A stretch of DNA of 43,110 bases from positions 1 through 43,110 of the forward strand of contig JAIPFM010000234.1 of assembly GCA_021736645.1 (NCBI GenBank). The letters are read 5' to 3'. Numbering within the stretch: position 1 is the first letter of the stretch; each line of letters opens with the position of its first letter. The notes under the pieces were generated by a model that searched no databases, was not told the DNA's origin, and saw nothing but the letters and a program-made list of their open reading frames with translations. Shown here in pieces: positions 17,991 through 26,544 of this stretch. This stretch comes from Phycisphaerae bacterium (GTDB lineage Bacteria; Planctomycetota; Phycisphaerae; Sedimentisphaerales; Anaerobacaceae). The position numbers were made by a program, and so were the translations under genes.

Positions 17991-20900
17991 TCACTCCCTC
18001 TGCCCTGGTGATCCGCCGATCGCTTGACTGGGCAGCCACAATGCAGGATCAGACCAGTCCAAATGCCATACCATTGGATCTACCAGTACCAGGGAATGAC
18101 CCTGACCGTCTGTGACGGGATACCAGTCGTCTCTGTAATCTAGCTCAAACACTGTGATGCCCAGGTTGTCTTGGAGCACAAGGCGTTCACCTTGATTGCT
18201 CAAGCTGCTTGAATACTCACCCAACACGGGCATGCCCTGGCCGTACTGTGTTTCAAATGTCACCTGATCCCTGGTCAGCACCAGATAGTCTCCTGGTGCC
18301 AGGGTGACCTGGCCAAATTGATATTCAATGCCCTGCGCAAAGGCGAGGCCGAACAGGTCTATGGGGACTTGGCCGGCATTGTACAGCTCAATGAATTCCG
18401 CTTCAGCGCCTCCGTCCGTCAAGTCTGTCCCATGGTACATGATCTCTGTCACGCGCAGGCCCTGGAGTGCCTCATGCTTGACAGGCCAGCCGGCCACAAA
18501 TTCGACAGGCGCAGACCAATGCCCCCACCGTCCTGTATTGTCCTTCATGCGAACACGGGCCCGATACAACCGCCCTGGCTGGAGTCCTTCGGGCCCCATG
18601 GCCATGACCTCCTGAAATACGGTCAGTTCTTCAGATTGCCACACAGGGTCTATCTCATAGGCCCTGCTGCGAGGTGCATAATCAACACGGTTCAGATTGG
18701 AGACCTCTGCCACGCGCCACTGCATGGCACCAAAGGTCTGACTGCCCTGCGGGTCCTGAAAAGCACTGCATTGAAAGACCAGTGCATCCATGGGAAAGTC
18801 CGGTGTCCCGATATACTGAATCGTGGGCGTCCATGGTAGGGATGTGTCATCCCCTTCATGCCCGGCAATCCTGTCCAGCACGGCCGTCTGGCCGCCCGGC
18901 CCCACAGAGCCGCTGGAACCACCGCTGGACCAGGTCTTGTTGCCTTCCCAGGCAAACTGCTTCATGTCTGCCACCTTCTCTGCCAGGGTCATGTCAAAAC
19001 GGTGCCCCCCCACATCGGACGGGGCATTCTTCCAGCGGTCCTGGTCTGCCTGGGCCATCACCTGGATCATGTCAGCCAGCTCATCCAGAATGCTGTTCAC
19101 AGTGTCCGGGTTCCAGAGCAGGTCCCTGAACTCGCGAATAGTGTTTCTAAAGTCCATGCGCATGGCACCGTGCTGTGACCCTGACATCCCGTTCTGCGGC
19201 ATGCCGTCCGAATCGCCCAAAGCCCACCAGGCCTCGAACTGTCCCTGATTCCAGTTCGGCCCCCAGGTCAGGTCCAGGTCCCAGGGCAGATACCACAGAC
19301 GCCCGTAGGGCCCCAGGTCCGGCTGAGGCTCAAAGAACCATGCCACATTCTTGTCCGAAAAATTCCAGGAGTCATAATGCCGGATGGCATGCACCATGGC
19401 GTAGTACCTGTAAAAATTATCATAGTTGACCAGCGTCTCGAGCTCCTGATCCGACCGACTGGGACTCAGGCGATTACGCAGATTATAATAATCCGAAAAA
19501 TCGTCCACAGACTCAGGCCCCTGATACCGTATCTGCCTGGCCGGGTCACCGATGTCTGCAGACAGTTTATAGAGGTTCCCGTCCGGCAGGTGATGCGCCT
19601 TGATGAACTGACTGTCATATTCCTCCATGGCCAAAAACATGCCCCAGAAATCGCCTCTGTACTGATCCGGGGCTTCCTGTGGTTCATCCACCACCCTGAA
19701 GTGGAACCAGTGTGCCTGCCAGGTGGGCACCCCTGCCAGAGAAAACAGAATCGAGTTCACCATTTCCGGCAGGCCGAAATTCTGATCCGGACTGCCGGAC
19801 ACGGCGCGGTTGTCAAACAGCTTGCTCACATTGAGTTTACGCCATGCCACAGGGTATTTGTCACCGAATCGATCTCTGGCCTCGAGATCGTGACCCCGAT
19901 TGAAAGAAAACTTCATGCTGCGTTTGCCGCGCAGGTGGTACCGTCCATTGGCACCGCGCAGGCGATAGCCAATGTGATCATAGACCTGACCGTCGTATAC
20001 AAAGGCCCCTTCCCAGTTGTACTGCTTGCGTCCCAGGTGGGCATTGCTTGATATTTGATCCGCGCCGTTGTACGCGTAACAACGTGACATGTCCTCTGCC
20101 CGGGTAATCAGGGTGTAGACCGGTATGTTGGACAGAGATTCAGGGCTGTACGTATGGGTCCCGGGGCTGCCGTTTGTCTTCACCGTATAGGGCGGTATCC
20201 CATGATACACATAACAGGCAAAATTCAGAGCGGCGTCGTCCGGGTAAGGGACTGTCACGGTCTCGTCTGTGGTGTCCGCAGCCTCGATGCGATATCGCAC
20301 CAGTGTACGATTGGCCTGCGCAGGGATCGTGCCTGTGTAGATAGAATCATCGGCCATCACATCGCCATGCGTGCCATCGTCGCGCATGGCCACGGCCTGC
20401 CAGTGAGTCGGGTCTTCATACGCAGGATTCGCCTTACGGGGTTGATCCGGCTGACTGGCAAGCTCACTGCCGGACAACGGCAGATAGGCAGGAATGTACT
20501 GCCCTGGCGCCACAATCTGATACAACAGACTCGCGGACGCCACTTGATCAGGGTCGGTGATTTTGGCGGTCACGCGGATCACTTCACCGGCCCTGGGTGC
20601 TTCGAGGTCATGCGCCACCTGACGGATCTGGGGCGGTGCCAGCACAGACCACACAAAGTTCTGGAAACCCGGTGATGGAAATGCAGCATCCTCAGTCGGT
20701 GTAAAACCGGGGTCGAGCAGTTCACAATCCAACACAAAGTCACTACTGCCGCTGGATTGATTGATCGCATGCACAGCCAACACGTTGAGCCCGGCGCGCA
20801 CATGGTCTGACGGCCTGGCAATCCTGAATGCATCCCATGACGCTTCGTGATCTGCCGCGCCGGTGAGATCATCATAGGATTTGTCACCCTCCGACACATG

Positions 20901-21752
20901 AGTCCGAAGCACTTCCTGGCCATTGAGATACACAATACAGCCATCATCCACATACACGCGCAAATCCAGTGTGGCAGGGATGGCCTGCGAGCGGTCAATA
21001 TAAAACGTGTGCCTGGCATAGAGACTCACATAATTGCCTGACATATCGGTCAAAGTCGTGTTCAGCTGGTAATCCGGATTACGGTCATAGCCGATGGGGG
21101 CTTGTACCCCAGTGGCCCACGATTCGTCTTCACCGAAACGCGTTTCAATCCAGGTGTTCGGGGGTTCGGAGGTGCCCTTTCTCACAGACCATTCGCTGGA
21201 ATTCGCAGTCACAAAGTAGGTCGGATCAATGGGATCGCCTGACTCACCGCGAAATCCGGAAGCGCGCCAACTCCCACCGAGATCGTTGTCCAGAGAAGGA
21301 TGAATCAATTCAATGGAACGGCCCTCGGTGTCCGTGGGCCAGGGAAAACCGAGCTGATAGTCCACGGAATCCACGGTCCGGCCAGAGGCATCGGACAACC
21401 GAACGGTCTCCCCGGTATTATTCAAACGGCCCTCAAATGGCCCCAGACTGGTCACGCCAGACCAGGCCAGCACAGCGCCCGGGTCCTGGGACACCACCAG
21501 ATAGGCCCCAGGGTCAAGCACGGTGCCTTCAGGAAACTGATAGGAAATCGCATCCTCAAGGGACCAGGCACCCAGATTGACAGGGTCAGTGCCGGCATTG
21601 AACAGCTCGACAAATTCCACATGATTTGTGTTCGCATCAGGATCATAGTGAATTTCATTGATCACCACGCCAGGGGATTGAGCCCCAACCAGCGTGCACA
21701 CGGACAGGAAAATCAGAATCCCCAAGCCGCTTGCCCTTCTCCCTAGATGCAT
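17991..21752 (-). CDS. Secreted CotH-kinase protein with lamin-tail domains
   Basis: The 1,253-residue protein has a signal peptide (MHLGRRASGLGILIFL to about residue 25, VGAQ). A lamin-tail domain follows (about 27-165; VVINEIHYDPD...FVELFN), then a beta-rich region with a DGCIVYLNGQEV jelly-roll (about 200-350). The CotH kinase core spans about 590-880: SMKFSFNR, GNLYKLSADIGD and LWYLPWDLDLTWG with D825 and D827. A second lamin-tail domain closes the protein. CotH proteins are atypical kinases first known from Bacillus spore coats; a role on surface proteins is inferred. The ATG at 21752-21750 has GAAAGG upstream and gives a sensible signal peptide, unlike the in-frame codon at 21809. It is divergent from the GH2 gene. 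Confidence 0.88.
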   Translation of the reverse strand: MHLGRRASGLGILIFLSVCTLVGAQSPGVVINEIHYDPDANTNHVEFVELFNAGTDPVNLGAWSLEDAISYQFPEGTVLDPGAYLVVSQDPGAVLAWSGVTSLGPFEGRLNNTGETVRLSDASGRTVDSVDYQLGFPWPTDTEGRSIELIHPSLDNDLGGSWRASGFRGESGDPIDPTYFVTANSSEWSVRKGTSEPPNTWIETRFGEDESWATGVQAPIGYDRNPDYQLNTTLTDMSGNYVSLYARHTFYIDRSQAIPATLDLRVYVDDGCIVYLNGQEVLRTHVSEGDKSYDDLTGAADHEASWDAFRIARPSDHVRAGLNVLAVHAINQSSGSSDFVLDCELLDPGFTPTEDAAFPSPGFQNFVWSVLAPPQIRQVAHDLEAPRAGEVIRVTAKITDPDQVASASLLYQIVAPGQYIPAYLPLSGSELASQPDQPRKANPAYEDPTHWQAVAMRDDGTHGDVMADDSIYTGTIPAQANRTLVRYRIEAADTTDETVTVPYPDDAALNFACYVYHGIPPYTVKTNGSPGTHTYSPESLSNIPVYTLITRAEDMSRCYAYNGADQISSNAHLGRKQYNWEGAFVYDGQVYDHIGYRLRGANGRYHLRGKRSMKFSFNRGHDLEARDRFGDKYPVAWRKLNVSKLFDNRAVSGSPDQNFGLPEMVNSILFSLAGVPTWQAHWFHFRVVDEPQEAPDQYRGDFWGMFLAMEEYDSQFIKAHHLPDGNLYKLSADIGDPARQIRYQGPESVDDFSDYYNLRNRLSPSRSDQELETLVNYDNFYRYYAMVHAIRHYDSWNFSDKNVAWFFEPQPDLGPYGRLWYLPWDLDLTWGPNWNQGQFEAWWALGDSDGMPQNGMSGSQHGAMRMDFRNTIREFRDLLWNPDTVNSILDELADMIQVMAQADQDRWKNAPSDVGGHRFDMTLAEKVADMKQFAWEGNKTWSSGGSSGSVGPGGQTAVLDRIAGHEGDDTSLPWTPTIQYIGTPDFPMDALVFQCSAFQDPQGSQTFGAMQWRVAEVSNLNRVDYAPRSRAYEIDPVWQSEELTVFQEVMAMGPEGLQPGRLYRARVRMKDNTGRWGHWSAPVEFVAGWPVKHEALQGLRVTEIMYHGTDLTDGGAEAEFIELYNAGQVPIDLFGLAFAQGIEYQFGQVTLAPGDYLVLTRDQVTFETQYGQGMPVLGEYSSSLSNQGERLVLQDNLGITVFELDYRDDWYPVTDGQGHSLVLVDPMVWHLDWSDPALWLPSQAIGGSPGQRE

Positions 21753-21999
21753 ATCAAAACCTTTCGTCGCCCGGATCATTCGCCTGGCCAAAGTCACATA
21801 AGAACGCAATCAGCCATTTATATATCGGCGATGCAGGTGTTCATCATAACAAGGTATCATGGAATCATAAAGCCCCTTGCCACTGGTTTTCACACCCCAT
21901 GCTTCCGGGATGTCATACGCCTGATAATTCCGGCTTGCATTGGCCTGCACCAGGGGGTATAAGGAAATGAATCGCAGAATTGAGATCTGGAGTTACACT
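21753..21999. promoter_or_regulatory. Divergent region between CotH and GH2 genes
   Basis: This 247-bp gap must hold promoters for both genes. It is AT-rich near 21810-21870. I could not pick a convincing -35/-10 pair or operator. Confidence 0.3.
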
Positions 22000-24828
22000 A
22001 TGATACACCGTGGCTTACCCTTCCTCTGTGTGATGGCCTCCCTGGTCAGTGCACAGACAGTCGCACACACGACCCACATCAAATACCTGTCCGGCACAGG
22101 CAGTGACAACACAGTGCCCTGGGACTTCTTCTGTACAGACGGCATGAACAGTGGCGTCTGGTCCACGATCCAGGTGCCCTCCAACTGGGAGCTTCAGGGC
22201 TTCGGCACCTACAACTATGGTCACGACCGGCCCAAGGCGAGTGAGCAGGGGCGATACCGTACGGAGTTTTCCCTACCCACCGACTGGCAGGACCGGGTCG
22301 TGAATCTCGTGTTTGACGGGGTCATGACAGACGCCGAGGTGTGGATCAACGGCCGGAGTGCCGGGCCCATCCATCAGGGAGGTTTTTATCGCTTCAAGCA
22401 TGACATCACCGCCCTGCTCACACCCGGCATCAATCAACTTGAAGTGCTCGTGAGCAAGGTGTCTTCCGAACGCACGGTGGAACAGGCAGAACGTCAGTCC
22501 GACTACTGGGTCTTTGGCGGCATTTTCAGACCCGTGTACCTCGAAGCCCTGCCCAGACAGCATATCGATCGTGTGGCTGTGGATCCCCGCGCCAATGGCG
22601 ATCTGCAGGTGGATGTGTTTGTCCGGGGCGAGGGACAGGCTGATCGTGTTGAAGTGGCGGTCGAAGGGACTGGCCTGGACAGGCCAACGGTCATGCGTCA
22701 GTCTTTGGACATCGCCGCCGTCCAAACAACGGTCAAAGGGACAGTGCCCTCACCCAGGCCGTGGACGGCTGAAACGCCCCACCTGTACAACATGACTGTC
22801 ACGCTGTATGCAGGGGACCATCCAGTCCACCAGGTGACAGAGCGCATTGGATTTCGGACCTTTGAAGTACACCCCGGAGAGGGTTTGTTTTTAAACGGCC
22901 AGAAAATACAGCTCAAGGGTGTATGCCGGCATGCCTTCTGGCCGGACACGGGACGGTGCCTGAACCGACAGCAAAGCTATGCAGATGTGCAGCTCATGAA
23001 GGACATGAACATGAATGCCGTGCGTATGTCACACTATCCTCCGGACACGCATTTCCTTGAGGCCTGTGACGAGCTGGGCCTGTATGTCCTGGATGAACTG
23101 GCAGGCTGGCAGAGGCCCTCGTACAGCACAGGCGCCGGAAGCAAGCTGCTCAGGGAAATGGTGACGCGCGACGTGAACCACGCCTGCATCCTGTTCTGGG
23201 ACAATGCCAACGAAGGCGGCTGGAACCGTGACCTGGACAAGGAGTTCGCCCTGCTCGATCCCCAGAATCGCACGGTGCTGCACCCCTGGGAAAACTTCAA
23301 TGGTGTAGACACGGACCACTATGAAAACTACAACAGCACCACACGAAAACTGGCCTCAGGCACGCTGTTCATGCCCACCGAATTCCTGCACGGCCTGTAT
23401 GACGGCGGTCACGGGGCAGGCCTGGAAGACTACTGGGGCATCATGGGATCCTCCCCCATGGGCGCAGGCGGCTTTCTGTGGGTGTTTGCAGACGAGGGCG
23501 TGGTGCGCACCGACCAGGACGGACGCATTGACGTGGCAGGCAATCAGGCGCCGGACGGTATTCTGGGGCCCCATCACGAAAAGGAGGCCAGCTTTTATAC
23601 GATCAAGGAGATCTGGTCCCCTGTGCAGATCCCTGTGAAAGACCTGCCTGAAGATTTTACAGGCACACTGCCAGTGGAAAATCTCTATCACTTCACCAAT
23701 CTGGAACAATGCAGGTTTAGAGTGCAGCTGGTCCAATACAGGTCTCCCTGGCATCTTGACCAACCCAACACCATGCTGCATACCAGGGACATATCAGGCC
23801 CGAATGTGTCACCTGGACAATCCGGCGACCTGGTTCTGGCTCTGCCTGACACCTGGAAACTGGCCGACGCCCTGCGGGTGACAGCCCTGGATCACGCAGG
23901 CCGTGACATCCGGACATGGACCTGGCCCATTCAATCCAGACAGGCCATGACCCAAACCGTCACGCATGCGCCAAATCAAGGCCCGCTGAAAGTCACGTCA
24001 AAAGACAACCGCCTCGTGATCACCACCCTGTCAAACGAAGTCATGATTGACGAAACCACCGGCATGCTGGCAGGCATCAAGACCTCGCAGGGGCCCCTGT
24101 CTCTGGATCAGGGTCCCCGGGTCATTCAGGGCGACAGTGAACTCAAGGGATTGAGTACCACACAACAGGCCGAGGCCGTGGTCATCAACGCCACGTATTC
24201 AGGTGCCCTGTCCCACGTGCAATGGCAAATCCAGGCCAATGGCTGGATCAAGCTGTCCTACGAATATCACCTGCAAGGCGAGCACGCTGTGATGGGTGTA
24301 CAATTCAACTACCCCGAAAAGAACATGAAGGCCATGACCTGGCTGGGACAGGGCCCGTACCGCGTGTACAAAAACAGGCTCAAGGGCGGCCAGCTCAATG
24401 TATGGCACAATGACTACAAGGACCATCAGCCAGGTGTCACCTGGGACTTCCCCGAATTCCGCGGCTATTACCGTGACTGGTACTGGGTGACATTTGACAC
24501 CACAGAAGGCAGGATCACACTGGTCAATGATACGGACGATCTGCACCTCGGTGTGTACAGACCCAAAGACGGACCCGATCCCAAAAACACGGCCCTGCGC
24601 ACGCCTGACACGCAACTGGCCCTGCTGCACGGTATCCCGGCCATAGGCACAAAATTTCTCAAGGCCGAAGCCCTGGGCCCCCAAGGCCAGGCCAACCAGG
24701 CCCAGGGTACCTACAAGGGGACAGTCTATATTAGAGTCCAAAGTCCGGAATCCGGAGTCCTTAGTCCGGAGTCCCAAGTCGGTCGAATACGACCTACTGA
24801 AAACTCAAAACTGAAAACCGAAAACTGA
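22000..24828 (+). CDS. Secreted glycoside hydrolase family 2 (beta-galactosidase-like)
   Basis: The 942-residue protein has a signal peptide (MIHRGLPFLCVMASLVSAQ), then a sugar-binding domain (VPSNWELQGFGTYNYG...YRTEF), an Ig-like domain, the TIM barrel and C-terminal beta domains. The acid/base is E405 in FWDNANEGGWN and the likely nucleophile E461 in MPTEFLHGLYDGG; the family retains configuration. FRTFEV, LNGQKIQLKGVCRH and AVRMSHYPPD are GH2 hallmarks. The ATG at 22000 has GGAG at 7 bases and gives a clean signal peptide; upstream in-frame ATGs at 21940 and 21967 do not. The last 31 or so residues come from repetitive DNA and are unlike the enzyme. With uxaE next door, a plant-polysaccharide (possibly pectin side-chain) substrate is plausible but unproven. 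Confidence 0.93.
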   Translation: MIHRGLPFLCVMASLVSAQTVAHTTHIKYLSGTGSDNTVPWDFFCTDGMNSGVWSTIQVPSNWELQGFGTYNYGHDRPKASEQGRYRTEFSLPTDWQDRVVNLVFDGVMTDAEVWINGRSAGPIHQGGFYRFKHDITALLTPGINQLEVLVSKVSSERTVEQAERQSDYWVFGGIFRPVYLEALPRQHIDRVAVDPRANGDLQVDVFVRGEGQADRVEVAVEGTGLDRPTVMRQSLDIAAVQTTVKGTVPSPRPWTAETPHLYNMTVTLYAGDHPVHQVTERIGFRTFEVHPGEGLFLNGQKIQLKGVCRHAFWPDTGRCLNRQQSYADVQLMKDMNMNAVRMSHYPPDTHFLEACDELGLYVLDELAGWQRPSYSTGAGSKLLREMVTRDVNHACILFWDNANEGGWNRDLDKEFALLDPQNRTVLHPWENFNGVDTDHYENYNSTTRKLASGTLFMPTEFLHGLYDGGHGAGLEDYWGIMGSSPMGAGGFLWVFADEGVVRTDQDGRIDVAGNQAPDGILGPHHEKEASFYTIKEIWSPVQIPVKDLPEDFTGTLPVENLYHFTNLEQCRFRVQLVQYRSPWHLDQPNTMLHTRDISGPNVSPGQSGDLVLALPDTWKLADALRVTALDHAGRDIRTWTWPIQSRQAMTQTVTHAPNQGPLKVTSKDNRLVITTLSNEVMIDETTGMLAGIKTSQGPLSLDQGPRVIQGDSELKGLSTTQQAEAVVINATYSGALSHVQWQIQANGWIKLSYEYHLQGEHAVMGVQFNYPEKNMKAMTWLGQGPYRVYKNRLKGGQLNVWHNDYKDHQPGVTWDFPEFRGYYRDWYWVTFDTTEGRITLVNDTDDLHLGVYRPKDGPDPKNTALRTPDTQLALLHGIPAIGTKFLKAEALGPQGQANQAQGTYKGTVYIRVQSPESGVLSPESQVGRIRPTENSKLKTEN
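24733..24828 (+). repeat. Low-complexity repeat patch overlapping the GH2 3' end
   Basis: The patch has several copies of an AGTCCGGA/GGAGTCC unit (24740-24775), a small palindrome GGTCG-AATA-CGACC (24781-24794), and a run of about 8-base periodicity built on AAAACTGA/AAAACCGA (24798-24828). The latter is, in inverted orientation, related to the CAGTTTTCAGT repeats at 17247 and 17410. The GH2 stop codon lies at its end. Confidence 0.6.
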
Positions 24829-24837
24829 ACCCTGTTC

Positions 24838-26088
24838 TCACAATCCTTCAAAGATCGGTTCAATGTGTCGCTTGAGAATGTTTCCAGATACATTGCGTGC
24901 GACAATGGTCTCGTGCTGTTTGAGCCCGTCCAGATAAGCCCGCCCGAGATCCGCAGCGATCTTGTACCCCACGTGAAGCAGCTGCCTGAGATGCAGATTG
25001 TAATTTGGATTCTTGAGGTCGTGACGCAGGGCCTCGACATACTGCTGAGCCGTCCAGGTGTTCACTTCTTCTGGTGAAGGCAGACAACCGGCATCAATGT
25101 CAATGACTGTGGCATAGGGCGCACACAGGGCTTCGGATTTGGCAAAGGCCCTGGCATAGATCGTCTTGGCCAGAACGAGGCCGTCCCCGTCCGCTTCTGC
25201 CAAACCAATCAACTCTTCCAGCCAGGTCGTGCCCGCGGTCTTGACATGGACACCCGCATTAAATTCTTTCAATGCGCGGTTCATGGCCCCATAGATGGAA
25301 AACTTGTCACTCCCTGAGTGCACGCTGAGCTTGAGTGTGGCAGGCAGGTCAAACAGGGTCTTGGCATATTCAATCACAGCCACATCCTGGCGAAATTCCT
25401 CTTCAAACTGAGCCGCGTCTCCCACATAATCCACACCCTTGTTAAAGCGTCCGGAAAACTTGGGGGCGATGGTCTGCACTGGCACACCCTCCTGTGCCAA
25501 CGCCGCCAGGATAAAGAACAGTTCCGTAGGTGATTGTGGCCCCTCGGTTTCATCCATGGACACCTCTGTGATGAAATTACCAGCACCCTTCTGCTCGGCA
25601 ATGGTCCTGTAGATCGCGCCGGCTTCCTTGACTGCACTGAGAAATTGACTGGCCGCAGCCTTGACTTTCTCTGGATTTACCTGAATCGACTGAGAGATTC
25701 CGGGAATACTCAATGTCCCTATATAGGGTGAACAGGATTTGACAAAGACCGCCATGTCACCCGGATCACAGGGCTTGCCAATGGTCTCTGCCACATCAAT
25801 GGTAAAGAAATCGCTCGCCTCCATGAATCCTGCCACATTGGTCAGGTTGATATGGTCTGCATCCACATAATAGCGGCCTGTATAGGCACACGCCTCCACA
25901 GCCTGGTCAGCCTCAGAACGCGTGTCCATGGGCATTGTGCCGATAATCGTGTGTTCACGATTCGATTTGTTCCAGACAGGCACAATGGGAATACCACCGG
26001 CCTGGGCCTGCATCACAGCCGACAACTGGGCCCTGCCCTGCTGCCCAAATCGGTCGCCATGGCCAAAAGAATACTTCTCAAGTTTCAT
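24838..26088 (-). CDS. uxaE: Tagaturonate epimerase
   Basis: The 416-residue protein matches the UxaE family from N-terminus (KYSFGHGDRFGQQGRAQL) to C-terminus. The conserved regions include GIPIVPVWNKSNREH, YYVDADHINL, FITEVSMDE, GVPVQTIAPKFSGRFNKGVDY, KLSVHSGSDKFSIY and VKTAGTTWLEELIGLA. UxaE interconverts D-tagaturonate and D-fructuronate, letting galacturonate enter the glucuronate branch that leads to 2-keto-3-deoxygluconate. The enzyme is metal dependent and cytoplasmic. I prefer ATG at 26088-26086, with AAAGAGG 6 bases upstream, over the in-frame TTG at 26094, which sits directly on that site. It converges on the GH2 gene with only 9 bases between. A decayed second copy lies at about 29605-29920. 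Confidence 0.9.
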   Translation of the reverse strand: MKLEKYSFGHGDRFGQQGRAQLSAVMQAQAGGIPIVPVWNKSNREHTIIGTMPMDTRSEADQAVEACAYTGRYYVDADHINLTNVAGFMEASDFFTIDVAETIGKPCDPGDMAVFVKSCSPYIGTLSIPGISQSIQVNPEKVKAAASQFLSAVKEAGAIYRTIAEQKGAGNFITEVSMDETEGPQSPTELFFILAALAQEGVPVQTIAPKFSGRFNKGVDYVGDAAQFEEEFRQDVAVIEYAKTLFDLPATLKLSVHSGSDKFSIYGAMNRALKEFNAGVHVKTAGTTWLEELIGLAEADGDGLVLAKTIYARAFAKSEALCAPYATVIDIDAGCLPSPEEVNTWTAQQYVEALRHDLKNPNYNLHLRQLLHVGYKIAADLGRAYLDGLKQHETIVARNVSGNILKRHIEPIFEGL

Positions 26089-26544
26089 ACTCAACCTCTT
26101 TCTTTTGTCTCATTGTTTTTCAAGGCCGCAGAGTATACCCGATAGGAACCGACACGTGAACCCGATTCCACAGGAAATCCATGCACAATAACTTGCATTT
26201 CATCATTCCTTCATATATAATTCATGAATTATTCATATTTCTCTATAAGATCAGGATTCGGGATTTTTGATTAGAACGCAATATTAGCGGAGTCATGTGC
26301 AAAGAGCAAGATGCCTGGGGGACGACTCCATCTTACGTTTGTGTGACAGGGTTTGGTGTCCGGATGGAGCGTGTGGTCAAGAGAAGAGCCTTCAGGGAGT
26401 CGAGGACAGTGATGCGAAAGAGCGGATTCTACTGATCATCCTACTTGATGATACCAGGTATATTCCTCTAGATGAAGAAGCGGCTTTGGCGTGTAGTCAA
26501 GGCATGTATTCACAATCATCTGTTGTTTCTTTAGGAGAAATGTC
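26089..26544. promoter_or_regulatory. Divergent region uxaE / LamG exoprotein 1, with 16-bp palindrome
   Basis: This 456-bp gap carries promoters for both directions. A perfect 16-bp palindrome, ATAATTCATGAATTAT, lies at 26217-26232 beside TATAAT-like sequence and is a candidate operator. A 6-bp inverted repeat GGAGTC/GACTCC (26289-26294 and 26324-26329) lies in the leader of the LamG gene. The part from about 26284 to 26420 is recognisably related to the leader of the second LamG copy (ATTAG..., GTCCG.ATG, AGAG.CTTCAGG...GAGG...GTGATG). A reading frame at 26297-26569 shows no coding character and is not counted. Confidence 0.45.

Noticed and set aside
26284..26330. Possible c-di-GMP (GEMM) riboswitch, from a GTGCAAAGAGCAAG stretch
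   Set aside because: Only about a dozen bases resemble the first conserved strand; the GAAA tetraloop and the second conserved strand are absent.
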